A stretch of 64,000 nucleotides of DNA from Isoetes taiwanensis (taxonomy: Eukaryota; Streptophyta; Lycopodiopsida; Isoetales; Isoetaceae), in assembly GCA_021234155.1 (NCBI GenBank), contig JAJEKV010000002.1, positions 1,208,164-1,272,163 on the forward strand, in the 5' to 3' direction. The notes below the pieces were generated by a model. The model made no database searches. It saw only the letters and a list, made by a program, of their open reading frames with translations, and was not told where the DNA came from. Positions 1-11,097 of this stretch are shown here, piece after piece; the stretch's first letter is position 1; each line of letters begins with the position of its first letter. Position numbers and translations under genes: made by a program.

Positions 1-1080
1 TCCATCCGCCCCTCCCCGTGCACTTTGCGTGGTGAGTCGAATCATGCTATGACATCACTATAGCCTTCCGGAGACGCAGACTCAAGGTACCACCTTCAAG
101 TCTACTCCAGGTTACATCTCCCCGGTCCGATGAGGCAGCCCGGGAAGTGTCCCCTTCGGATCGCAGTGCCGGTTCCATGTGTGAGCTAGAGAATACGTGC
201 GCATCATCGACCCTGGGATCCGCACCCAACCTACTCCCCCTAACTTTATCATCAAAGTGCGGAGATGCCCATACGGGTCACACCTCCGCACCCGTGGGAG
301 TGTCGAGACCCATACCCGCCCCTGGCGGACTCCTGCTCGGGCATGGCTCACCTGTAGGAGTCTCGAGCCTTTTATGTTCGTGCAAGACCCCACCCCCACT
401 TCACCTAAAAGTCCCTTCTCTCGGTGTTTGAGCAATTCCATAGCACCCACGGCTCAGTGGTCTCTTGTGCACAGGCCGCAGTACTGGGTACTAGGGAAAC
501 TACTAGGAGCATACTAAGAGCATAAGGCACGGAGGTCTCTACCCCCCTTTAATCCCTGTTTTATGGAAGGCTAACAGAGATACTACCCTAGATTCATCCA
601 TCCATACATAACAAAGCATAATCCATAATTGAAACATAATCCTAAGTATCAGAGAAGGGTTAATCCTAGACAAAGACAACCAGAGAAGACTGACTGAGGC
701 GCTAGCCCTAGAGATGTCAAGCTAGTCTATCCACTAACCCGAATTTCTGCTAGATCCATTATCATGTGGCATCTCCATCTTCAATCAACCTGGGCGCCCA
801 ACAGCTCCTCTCCTTGGAATCAATTTGGGGCAAATTGGGACTGGGATCCAATTTGATGCCCCAAGTTAGCATTCTCCCACTGGTCAATCGAATTTGGCCA
901 GGTGGCACCTTCCTAATTAATCAAATATACCCTAACTTAATTAACTTAATTGAGTTAATTAGATAATGCTTCCTTAATTATAGGTAATTAACCTTTAATG
1001 ACCACTTTATTAATTTAGCATAGCTAAATTAATCCCTTTTAGGTCAACCCCATAGGTTAACATACCCCATGGTGGCGTAT
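1..1080. other. Gene-free stretch
   Basis: No convincing gene seen. Bases 1-540 are moderately GC-rich; short overlapping reading frames occur on both strands and none resembles a family I know. From about 900 to 1045 the sequence becomes a run of TTAATT-type words (for example around 915-1000), a composition often seen in LTR-retrotransposon ends, but I found no matching partner or primer-binding site. Confidence 0.4.
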
Positions 1081-1145
1081 TCATACTGCGTGACGTGTCA
1101 GTATATTTGTACGTATACCGTATAAATATGGAATGTCACACTTTC

Positions 1146-1560
1146 TTTGTAATGACCCTTCTGTGAAACAGGCCTTAGTGCCTTTGAAATGTAATGGTTG
1201 TGCCGACCCTATAACACAGGTCTTAGTGCCTTTTATAATATATGATGGCCTTGTGCCTTTCTGAAGTATTCTGGTATTATTTTCTGTTTTAATCAATTGG
1301 TTTTGTAATACCTTTTTATTATGATTTCAGTTTAATCCAGGCCATGTGCCTTTTGTTTAATCCAGGCCTTAGTGCCTTTAATTGTAATGGCCTTGTGCCG
1401 ACTGTAATCCAGGCCTTGTGCCTTCTGTAATCCAAGCCTTAGTGCCTTCTTTAATGTGGATGATGGTCTTGTGCCTTTCTGTAAATTTGTGGTTTTGTTA
1501 TACCTTGTGCCTTGTGTAAATTTGTGCCTTGTGTCTTTTTCTAATTCTGTTTTACCTTGG
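1146..1560. repeat. Degenerate minisatellite, GGCCTTGTGCCTT-type units
   Basis: About a dozen imperfect copies of a short unit with core AGGCCTTAGTGCCTTT or GGCCTTGTGCC, separated by variable T-rich spacers such as TGTAATCC. Spacing is about 20-40 bp. The array lies just downstream of the minus-strand transposase remnant that ends near 1701, so it may be part of that element's terminal region, but I could not find the element's ends. Confidence 0.7.
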
Positions 1561-1700
1561 AATTCATTCAACATTCGAGTACAAAATTGCATGGCTGAAG
1601 CATCAAAATGAGAATGCAAAATCTGAAACTTCTTTATATTCATAAAAGTACCTATCTGATTACCCTTTACACAATTGCTCTTTCCACTATTCCAACAACG

Positions 1701-3557
1701 TTAGGAAGCCTCTCTAGAATATCTTGTTCTTCTTTGGCACTTAGAGTGTAAACCACTCCCCTTAACAAAGCGTGCTTTGCTTGAACCAACCCCGACTTTG
1801 TTCTTTGCAACTTGAGTGACATAAACAATTGCTTTATTTCCTCTACAAAACTTGTAGCTGGATTTACAATTCACCAACTTCTCATAGTATGTCCCTTCTA
1901 TGACCTCATCCCCTTTCACAAACTTCTGCCCTTGCATATCTACAAAGTCTTCTAACACCAAGTACTTAGCTTTGGTACATAGAATAAGGTAGAATTTCAC
2001 ATTTTCATGATTGTTATTTGGAGCCACCACTGCAAAGACATCACCTATAGATACTTGCATGCTACATAAGTCAGCGCTACCAATATATGCTTCTTCTCCT
2101 TCATCATGTACTTCTTCTTCTTCAATAATAGCTTTGATGGGCTGTACCACAACTAATTCAAACATCTTAGTATATGATACATTGGGGCAAGATTCCCAAT
2201 TCAAATCTAAACAATATGTGCAAAAGCAAGAGAGGTTTCTGACCTGTAAATGTGTCATGTGATTTGAACACCCATGGAAACAATGAAGGTTTCTAGATCC
2301 TTCAATGGGGACGTTAACTTCCCAATCGATTTTTCTGTCCACTTGTCCTGTTTCAACATCCCAAAAGTTCTACTTACAGTTTAAATCTTCTTTTTATATG
2401 TTGTGGGTGTTTTGTTGACATGTCTTTGCTTTAGCCATTCCACCACCTCGTGTGCATTGGTCATCTTGCCGCCCTTCAACCGTGCTTGCTCTCTCAAAGC
2501 CCTCTTTATTAATGCTCCTCGCACCATCATGTTCTCCTTCCCATGGCGAGCACCAAAAGTTCCACATCATGTCTAATCCTGTTAAAGATTTGAATCTAGC
2601 ATCAAAGTAAAATGATTTTTCACCTTTGAATTGTGAGGCTGCACCATCTGAGAAGACATAATGCTTCTTCAAAGTGATTTCCTTCTCTTGCATCCAATGA
2701 TTGTGTAAGAGAAAGCAATGCTGCACAAACAAAGAATCATGTTTTCTGTCATCAGATATATAAAAATGTTCTTCCTTGATCATTTCTTGTGTCTCAGGAT
2801 CCCTTCTATATGTGAGGTGCACAAGAATAGTGATCTGCTCATTATGCCAATGCTTGGACTGGACTTCGTTCTGCTCCTTGAAAGAGTAATTCTCTGCAAA
2901 GTCAACCACTGATACAATAGTATCATCAGCAAACATGTTCAGTAGTTGTCTAAATATGGCTTGCTACCATTTATACCTGAAATTATGTGTCACAAACTCC
3001 TTTGCTTTAGATCTGAAGGTTTCCATCAAAACATTGGGTGAAGTCTGTAAATATTGATGCTCAATTCTTTTTTTGGGTTTGCCATTTTTATCCTTACCAA
3101 TTTCAATGTAGTCTATGTTCTCGCAAGTGATTTTTGAGGTACTGTCCTTTGTTTCTTCTTTTGGACACCTTTCCATTTTGTCCACACCACATTTGCTGCA
3201 GGTTCCTGACAAGCATGCTTCATTGTGCCACTCCTCACCTTCATGCTTTGGGCAAACCATGCTTCTCCACATGTCACTGTTAGACTGCCAAACATGTCTT
3301 GCTGCATTGCACCCTACTTGGCTTGTCGTGTGGTCACATATCTTGCACTCACAGGTGCAATCTGCACCGTGCACCATGGACTTTTTCGTCATGTTCTTCA
3401 CCCCTTCCCTCAGCATTGACATCCTCTCATGATAGATGCAACAACAGGTATTGAATTCAGATAGCTTTACAACAAAGTAAGGCTTTAATTTCTTGAAGGC
3501 TTTCTGCTTAATTTGAACATCTGGATTGTCTTGCTTGAAACTAGTGAAGAATTCTGT
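1701..3557 (-). pseudogene. DDE-type transposase remnant, catalytic and C-terminal part
   Basis: Three consecutive minus-strand reading blocks (3557-2964, 2963-2394, 2342-1701) form one protein. The first has Cys/His-rich segments (CECKICDHTT, CPKHEGEEWHNEAC, CSKCG) after a stretch of the form 'F..LKPYFVVKLSEFNTCCCIYHERM'. The second carries DFAENY, then DDRKHDSLFVQH, then FSDGAASQFK, then W-F-CSPWEGEHDGA. The third has RNLHCF and a Cys-rich SCFCTYC...SCPN block. The same order of motifs is known to me from uncharacterised transposon-like proteins of animals and some plants; the D of DFAENY, the D of SDGAASQ and the acidic residue of GEHDGA are good DDE candidates. I cannot name the superfamily. 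An in-frame TAG at 2964-2966 separates blocks one and two, and further breaks lie between 2342 and 2394, so it is a pseudogene. A splice acceptor-like CAG lies at 3558-3560. Confidence 0.65.
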
Positions 3558-4103
3558 CTGGAGAATAAGAATAGAAAACTACTTAGTAAATGCTACTAGA
3601 AAAAACAACTGCTAATGAATAGCAACTTAGAACTAATTACTGATTCCATTAGCATTACAACATAACCCTTAGCAAACCAAACCACTAACCAGTGCTAGGA
3701 CATTGAGATGGAAGTATTGCTAATCTGTAGTGGTAGGTGGTGCTTCACTAACTACAGATTAAGTTTAGTGCTAACATTGACAAAATTACTAACAGTGGAA
3801 CAACATTAACGAAATTAGTAATATTAGCACTGTCATTTACAAAATCACTAACAGTGGCACTAACATCAACACAATTACTAAACGTGGCACCAACATTATA
3901 AAGGTGAGAAACCTTAGCACTATATCAAAAAATGATCCATTATCAACCATCAATAGCACTAAGACTTGCTACCACGAGAAGAACGTGCAGAGTAATTCCA
4001 TTAGCAGATTATATTAGAATCAATACTTCAAAACTTATAAAAAATATTAGTATTAGTAAACGTGAAAAAGACTTAGTAAAAAACTGATCTACAGATAGTA
4101 TAC
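3558..4103 (-). other. Probable intron of the transposase remnant, with a 30-bp minisatellite
   Basis: On the minus strand a GTATAC donor (4098-4103) and a TTCTCCAG acceptor (3558-3565) bracket this AT-rich non-coding block, which lies between the N-terminal and catalytic reading blocks. It contains four diverged tandem copies of a unit of about 30 bp near 3773-3895 (pattern AACATTGACAAAATTACTAAC AGTGGCAC, written here in two parts). Confidence 0.5.
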
Positions 4104-4790
4104 CTAGCTCACATCAAGGTAATGTGTTGGATGCTTAGGATGTTTTCCTCTACCAGATCTGACGTCCTTGAAGTTAGGCGAAACACTGGTGTAGTTTGTT
4201 CAATAATCCACAACTTTTCAATCACTTATTGGCTCAGGGAATCCTTTCTCTTCTTCCTTCCCCCAAGAGCCCACAATGCGTTTTTATTACTAATTGCAAC
4301 ACGGTGCTTCTTAGCTCTGGAACAATTCCTTGGATGAATTTCTAAAGCCTTGGCAGCTAATCTTTTGCTGCCATGCCTGACCTTCCCAAGTGCCATGACT
4401 AATGCTGCTCTTTTTGCTGCTAATTTGTCATTGGACTCCACTCCTTTCACATGCTGTATGGTTTCTTGGATGCTACCGACAATTTCACTGTGAACAATCT
4501 TTTCCTTATCAGACATTGCAACCTGCATAACTTTGTTGTTCTCCACTAGATGCCATACTTCTTTCTTCTAGTCTGTAGACATCGAACCTCTCAAATCCAA
4601 AAACGTTTTCGTGATTAAGGAGGCTGCATGTTGCAATTGCTTTTTTGAGTGCTCAATACTCCAATCTAAGTTTTCATTTGACAATTGTTGCCTCATCTTG
4701 CTTGCTCTTTGCCGTTGCTCGCCATTTCCGCCTCCTGTCTTCGTCATTAGTCATTGGATCACAAGAAGCCTGAACAAAAAATGGATGGAA
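4104..4790 (-). pseudogene. N-terminal part of the same transposase
   Basis: Minus-strand reading blocks run from about 4790 to 4104. They are basic and helical (an acidic/basic stretch DEDRRRKWRATAKSKQ in one frame, then NLDWSIEHSKKQLQHAASLITK in another), followed by 4546-4226 (KIVHSEIVGSIQETIQHVKG ... KRAALVMALGKVRHGSKRLAAKAL). The end reads SVSPNFKDV ... HPTHYLDVS in a shifted frame. The 'SPN.KDV...HPTHYLD' signature just before the Cys-rich part is typical of this transposase type, so this is the upstream exon. At least two frameshifts and a TAG at the exon end show decay. Confidence 0.5.
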
Positions 4791-4961
4791 AGAAAGAAAC
4801 GAGATCTCTCTCCCTCGAGAAGGGGGAAATCAACCACCCCCCGATATTCTCGTTAATTTTGAATTTTCCTTTTTCCATAATACTAAAAAATAGTGCTAAT
4901 TTGGGTGGACAAAAGGACACTAAAAATGAGACACCGTAACATGCGAGGACCCAGTATATAA

Positions 4962-5742
4962 TCATACTCCTTGTGCCACCTTGAGGCGTTTAATGGCCTC
5001 ATCACAATCAACATGTTCTGAAACACCGGGGTGATCATCAACAGATATCAAGTTATCATGCCATCGAATAGAACGAAAAGGGATAGCCTCGTGAGATGAC
5101 ATAACCGACTTCTTCCTCACGCCTTCTTCCAATTGACTGTTGCCATGACTTTTAGCGATCAAGATTAGATTAGGACCATCAGCCATAACAACCCGTAAAC
5201 ATGAGAAGCGTAAGCAAATGCGGGGAGTGGTAGGAACTATAGCTTGAGTTGGATTTGGTGCTAAGGGCGACACCATTGGAACTATGCGTCAGAGCATCTT
5301 TATAGCCGAGGAATGCAAGACAACCGGGCAAAGGTTGATCATGAATAGATGAAGAAATAAACTTGAGGAGCTTGAACCCGAGAAGAATGTTGAACAGATG
5401 CCCGAGATGCACGAGCACCTCGGCGAAAGCTAGCAAAGGCCTCCTTATCGTAGAAACAAACGGGCTAATTCGACCATTCAGAAGCTTAAGATCCAACTTC
5501 TTATACCAAGGCCGCTCTTCACAACTACACAATCGACAAAGGCGAGTCCACGGGCATAGAAACACACAAATCCTTGGACCATTCATGATGGAGTGTGAGA
5601 TATGAACCCCAAGTCCTGTTGCAATTGCAACTAGAAATTGATGAGCCATTAGATCAGGAGGAAGATTAGATAACGAGAACCAGCAGGGCATCTTTAATGC
5701 ACGAACCGTATCTAGTATAAAGCCGAGAGTATCTTCGCACAT
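4962..5742 (-). pseudogene. LINE ORF1 / DUF4283-like remnant
   Basis: The minus-strand frame 5742-5179 contains MPCWFSLSNLPPDLMAHQFL, then IATGLGVHISHSIMNGPRICVFL. This matches the pattern 'W..L.NLP..L......IA..LG..L........R.CV' of the DUF4283 domain in plant L1 ORF1/gag-like proteins. Downstream the expected zinc-knuckle region is only recognisable across frames, so the copy is frameshifted. The 4962-5276 frame overlaps its C-terminal part and may be its continuation after a shift. No partner reverse transcriptase lies next to it. Confidence 0.45.
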
Positions 5743-6299
5743 TATATATTCCCCACCAAGTGGATCAATCCTCTTGATACCAAAGAGTCACCGCATCACT
5801 ACTTTCAAACATAATGAGAACAAAGTTTTTGCCAACTTGATGGATTTGGAAAGGAGGAAAGGCGTCGCCGCCTGCTCGCCGAGACAACCAAACACGGAAC
5901 CGTGAAAAAATCTAAATAGCCATCAGTAAAAAACCCAAGAACTGCACAAGAAGATAGGTTCTCAGCACATTTAATATGAAACAAGATTGCGTATTAAACG
6001 GGAGCAAATCATTGAAACGAGAGCAAAAGGAATATTCCTCAAAGATTCCCTTTTTTTTTACAAAAAAAGGGGTAAAACGAGGTTAAAACAAAAAGATGCA
6101 TGAAATTCTATTTTGACCCCCCCCCCCCAAATGACTAATTTTTTTTTTTTTGCAAAAAGAATTGACTTTTTAAAGTGTCACTTTTCTTTAGCAAATAGAA
6201 TGTTCTTCAAGTATGTTTAAAGAGAGAAACTCTAATTTCGTAGGGATAAAATATTTAACAAAAATTGAAGTAAGTCTCAGAATCCAAACTGTAGTATTC
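5743..6299. other. Gene-free stretch with homopolymers
   Basis: Nothing coding recognised. It contains a C run at about 6117-6128, T runs near 6050 and 6139, and the near-repeated words TTAAACGGGAGCAAATCATT and TTGAAACGAGAGCAAAAGG (5994-6030). Confidence 0.5.
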
Positions 6300-8640
6300 T
6301 CAAAATTTGAAGATAGAATCTTCATATTCACATGCAAAATTTACGCTCTTTTCTAAGACTCGGTTATGTGCAAAGTGTGAGGAGGATGAGAGAGGGATCC
6401 AGGCGTCTTCATATTCATTTATGCCATCGTCATCACCTTCACTTCTTTCACTTGTCATCCGAGGAAGTGCTTGAGTTATCTTCCTCATCACTATCAACGC
6501 AGACGGTGAAGCATTGTCACCCACCTTCTTCATCATCTTCTTCGTAATTACAAGCTTTTTTAAGCAAATTGATAGTCTTAGGCGTAGACGATTGTCAGAT
6601 TTCAATTTAAAAATCATAGCACAAAATAGTCACGCCATTAAGGTTATTTCGTCCCTACAACCCACCTTCTTGGACTTTCTCCTTTCCTTGGCTTCTCATT
6701 TCTAACTCATATCTACCTTCAAAAGCATTTTCTCGAAGGTGTTGCAAGCCAATGAATCTTGAGTTTAGTGACTCGGCCTTCCTCCTTGATCAGGTCAAGC
6801 ACTTTTACTATCCAGCGGTCCGCCCGGTTCCTTTGTCATCCTCCTCGGTCCTAAGAGCAATTAGCATACCTTTGGTAATTTCTGTGATATTACCTTGAGG
6901 CTCATTCATAGTCTTTGGTCCGAGGGTATGACTCGGTCCTCCTGGCCCTTCTACTCTCTGCAAATGTAGCCTTTGCTTGGACTCCTCACGCTTTGGGGGT
7001 TGATGGAAGGTGTTAGGCCATTGAAATGGTTCTTGCAACTGTCTTAGAGCTATATTTTGTACAACAATTTTACGCTCGAGAAAGAAATTACTCCACCACA
7101 TCCGATCTTCTTCTAAGAAGTACTTAAAGCCTCGAGGAAATTCCATTTTCAATGGCTTTTAAGGATGACTCACGGTGCACTTTTTTCCTTGGACTCCTTA
7201 GGATTTTTGAGAGGAAGTTGTTCAAAGCTCTATGAAGGAAGATCCGAATATATTTACAGGCGTAATCCCTCCGGTGGACTCCAACCTTAGTTGTGGTATA
7301 CTTCTTCCCTGTAAGAAGCTTTGGCCATCCTTCAAGTAGAACTTGATATGATGATCCAAAGGTGAGATCATTCAACTTGTTCACCCTTTGTTCTCTGTTT
7401 GAACGTTGAGAGAAAACAAACTCTCTAAAATCAGCGATCTCTTTAAGAAGATCGACCCTTCGGAGTAGGAGTGTAAGAATCTTCAATAATTTGAACTAAA
7501 GAAGGAAGACGGAAAGCCTTCTTCCTTTCTAAGGCGCATGAAAATCTCTTTGAACATTTGGTCAATCTTGATCATGAGTGTGGCCTACAAGTAAGAAACC
7601 GAGCTTCACTTTTCTAAAGATCCCTAGCTCCACTAACATGGCACAGTACGCAAAGAGTGTTTGATTCTTGTTCTCCCTTGTAGTATTGTCAAGTTGCAGA
7701 TAAAGCACTGGTGGTAATTGCTCTTGCTCGCACAGGACCTTGTTAAGAATTGTAATTGTGAGGTTCGTCACCATGCAAGTTTGGATACGTCCAAAAAATA
7801 CTTTGCACTTTAGACTTCCTTTTGAAGACCATAGCTCCTACAAGGTGGACCTTAACAAAACATTCCTCCGCACATCCTTAGGAATGTTCAAGAAATGTGG
7901 TAGAGTTGTTTTTTGTCCATTCCATCAATCACAAATACATGTATTGCAGTGGGCGTTCAAGAGCTTTTTTCTATGCTTGGCAAGCTTTCTTCTCTCTGTT
8001 GCTTGTTGTTCCACGATGTCCGGCAAGGTTCTCGCTGCACAATATCGTAGAAGAAATCAGTCAAAACATTTTCTCTCAAACAAGTGAGATTGGAGAACAT
8101 GAGCTTTACTTCTTTCGACCTCTGTCTTTGCAGTTTCTCGTTGACTCTTTAATTCTGCACACCTCGAGCAAACAGACATTCTATGTTTTCTAGGAATTTT
8201 CACAAGACCGAATTCACTTTTCCACAGTCTGGTGAAGTGTGAGTAAGAGATGTGTCAAGTCGAGTGCAAGTCTCTTTGTACTCATTAAAAACATCTTTTT
8301 GGTGATGTTATCGCTAAATGATACATGTTGTCATTAGGTAGCTTCTCACATGTTTCTCTAAAATATTTCTCCATCCATGACACAGCAGCAAGGGCATGCA
8401 TGGTTACAACTCTTCTTGGCCCACAATGATCATCGATTGCTGGATTTTTGTCCAGTCTTTTGTGTATTCTAGACATTCTGGTGGACCCTAAACGGTGGAC
8501 AACCATAAAGCATTCGGCAAACTGCTTGACGGTTAATGTAGTGCAAAAGAAGGTGTTATGCGGTCTGGTCTTACATGATAAGCTAAGTAGGCATTCAGTG
8601 CGCCAATGTCATGGAATCAGAAGTTGTCTCTAACCGCTTT
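6300..8640 (-). pseudogene. DUF7869-type transposase remnant
   Basis: Reading 5' to 3' on the minus strand: 8560-8285 encodes KQFAECFMVVHRLGSTRMSR ... AVSWMEKYFRETCEKLPN; 7774-7562 encodes LPPVLYLQLDNTTRENKN followed by LGFLLVGHTHDQD; 7558-7124 and 7152-6808 cover the downstream part. The block 'LQLDN..RENKN...FL.VGHTHDDID' is the signature of DUF7869 proteins, which occur as transposase-like genes in plants and animals. The reading frame breaks directly after VGHTHDQD: the next frame continues IDQMFKEIFMRLRK. There are several further breaks. The acidic, Ser-rich frame 6617-6300 probably is the tail. The copy cannot make an intact protein. Confidence 0.65.
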
Positions 8641-8711
8641 CGTAATTTAGCCATATTAAATCTGTTGATGCAACCCAGCATTTAGTTCTCAAAAGTCTCC
8701 TCATTTTGTGT

Positions 8712-9096
8712 TCATCCATAAGATTTCTTCTTCTTCAGGAGCACCGCCCTCAAACCAAAATCCACCTTGAATTTCTTTGAAGATTGGCTTGAGAACATGT
8801 AATCTCTTTGTTCCTCGTTGGTGTCTTCATCTTCTGATGAAACTTCTACTCTGGGGGTGACTTCCTCTGTCCTGAGTGGTGTGTGTTTGTAGAAAAGCAG
8901 ACCACGTGAAGTTGTTCCCGGAATAGGGCGGGGTGCAAGTGTTAAAAAAGGATGGTGATGGCCCATAAGAGGTTGTGGCATCAATTTGTTCTTGACCATC
9001 TTGAAAAGGAGTTCTTGCAACATCTCCTTTAGAAGCGGACTGGAATTCTGCAAATCCATGTGTCACAAAATCGTTGTTGTGTGAAGAGGAGTGCAT
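8712..9096 (-). pseudogene. Possible N-terminal region of the DUF7869 element
   Basis: Two overlapping minus-strand frames (9096-8827 and 9059-8712) lie just upstream of the DUF7869 remnant in the same orientation. They are low-complexity, Pro/Ser/Thr-rich, and the second ends in an acidic stretch VEVSSEDEDTNEEQ before a basic tail. Such a disordered N-terminus is common in these proteins, but no domain is recognised; assignment rests on position and strand. Confidence 0.3.
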
Positions 9097-9189
9097 CTTT
9101 GAGCGTCGTCCTCATTTGTAGTGAAGTCCCCGTGAGAGAAATTGTAGTGAATCTCACAGTCTTCGTGTTTTTCTGTGTTCCTTGTGTTT

Positions 9190-9664
9190 TTACCTAAGAG
9201 GCGAAACTACAAAAGGGGGAGTAGCTTGTTCTTGAGCACCCTTTGTTGTGGAGCTTCTGTGGGGTCCCGGATGGAACAAAGGGTGGTGGCAACCCTCGCC
9301 CGAACTGGTGGTGATTCTTTGGAAGGAGATGCGGTGTCTTTCTCTGAGGACTTGGTGGCAGTTGGAAGGGTGGTGGAAGTCTGTTATGTCTTTGGACTCG
9401 GTGTGTCTTGAAAGCAACAAACGATGAAGCAGAGGTAGAGTCTGGAGAATGACGGTCTTCACTAGAAATGACGTTGTTCCCCAAGCGTGTCCTCCGGAAC
9501 CGACGAAGCTTGAGGACAACAAAAGGTGGTGGAAGCTTGTTCAAGCGGTTGCTCATCTTGACAACTGCAAAATAGTAAAGAGATTTTGAGAAACTTTCAG
9601 AATGAGCTTTTCTTATTCCCATACATAATAATAAGTACAAGTAGAAGTTCCAAAGACTAATCAA
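9190..9664 (-). other. Pro-rich open frames, unassigned
   Basis: Overlapping minus-strand frames (9664-9194, 9522-9190) contain the repeated words LPPPFV and RLPPPFQLPPSP. The underlying DNA has recurring ACAAAAGGTGGTGG-like words (9518-9531, 9281-9293), so the frames may simply reflect a short repeat. I would not call a gene here. Confidence 0.25.
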
Positions 9665-9931
9665 GTGAAAGTCAAAATAAAAGCTGGCTTAATAATCAAG
9701 AGTAGGGATAGTAAAAGTCGAACGCATTCCTCACATAGAAAAAAGAAGCGAAAATGATACCTTTAAACGGAAATTTGGCCTTTTTTCGCGAAATTCCAAA
9801 TCACGAGCTCAAGTCGCCAGCGCCAGCGCCTTCGAATTATAATATTCAGAGACTGTATTCCGATTTACATAGAGAGAACATGGACAGGTCAGTAAGAATG
9901 TACAACGTACAATCATTTGTATGTCTGTTTC

Positions 9932-10145
9932 TTATTCCCGAATACACTTTTGCTTTCACTTTCGGCTTAAAGTGTATTCCGAATACACTTTGGCCGGTCG
10001 GGCGAAAGTGTATTCCGAATACACTCGCCATACACTCTCGTATGATAGTGTATTCCTCTTTAATACTTCACTTTCGAAAGGCCAAAGTGTATTCGAATAC
10101 ACTCTCTCGCCGAAGTGAAGGCGATAGTGTATTCCGGAATACACT
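9932..10145. repeat. Array of phased palindromes (array 1, upstream of ParB-MTase copy A)
   Basis: Perfect or near-perfect palindromes with core GTGTATTC-n-GAATACAC at 9932-9947 (partial), 9970-9990 (10-bp arms, 1-nt spacer), 10007-10025, 10047-10070 (decayed), 10086-10103 and 10126-10145 (AGTGTATTCCGGAATACACT, 20 bp). Centres are about 36-42 bp apart. Spacers differ in sequence yet most are self-complementary as well (for example ACTCTCTCGCC against GGCGATAGT at 10099-10129, ACTTTGGCC against GGGCGAAAGT at 9986-10010). The array ends about 340 bp before the first recognisable coding block of copy A. Confidence 0.85.
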
Positions 10146-10480
10146 TTCGTGTTTTTAGGTTTTAAGAGGTTACTTTTCCATGCGATTTTTAGTTAATCTA
10201 GGCGTTTTTGCTGCATTTAAAGCTTGTTTAGACCAGTTTTTTTGTCAAGATTGCAGTGCTTTTTTGGCATTTTTGTCCTCTTTTGCTCTCTTTTTCCCTT
10301 TTTGCAAGACATTTTGTATTCTGGAATAGTTTTTGGCTACTGTTTTCTCTAACAAGGTCGTGTTTACAAACAATTTGCACAGACAAGACAACAGCAAGAA
10401 ACAACAGAAAAGGCCCCTTAAAGTCGTACAAAACCGCACCTGAGAGAAGGCTTGAGGAGTCACCGCCTACTATCTACGAA
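10146..10480. other. Spacer between palindrome array 1 and copy A coding region
   Basis: T-rich, no gene recognised. It is where a promoter or 5' UTR of copy A would sit. Short frames on both strands (10228-10492) are Lys/Phe-rich with no family resemblance. Confidence 0.4.
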
Positions 10481-11097
10481 AAACTTCCGTGACTCAATGG
10501 TTCTTTACAAGGGTACTTGAAAAAGTAAAGCACTCGACTTTTCTACATATGGTTCGGAGCCCCTCGAACCAAAAGGTGCGATGACAGAATTTGTGCCGCA
10601 TGGGCACCATCCGAAGAAAACGATGAGGTAGGGGGGAGTCCTGGTGGAGGGGAGACTTTCTTTTCGCACATCCCAAGGCTTTATTCATGTTGATGAATCA
10701 TACCTTAGAGTGGTGAAAGTAAATCCACATCCTCTTTACAAAGTATGTTTCTCACTACGAACAAGAAGTCGCCTGTTTTATCATTAACTACGCTCGAATA
10801 ACGAAGCGGGACTTCCCCAAAGCCGAAGTCGAACAAGGGGAAGATAACCCGGATAGCCCGGCGGTGGCATCACCATCCGGGAGTCCATCGAAGTCCGAAG
10901 AAAGGCCACGGTCACCACCACCAAAGCGGCAAAGGCAAACCGCTTGCGCTAAAGAGCCTAAAAAAACAAACGGCTTTGATTGCAAAAGAAGATGCTCCTG
11001 AGGCACAAAAGAAGAAGAAGGGGAAAGGCAAAGCACCTGGTGTTGCTATCAAAGAAAAAAAAGTTGATAAAACATCTGAAAAAATGGAGGAGATAAA

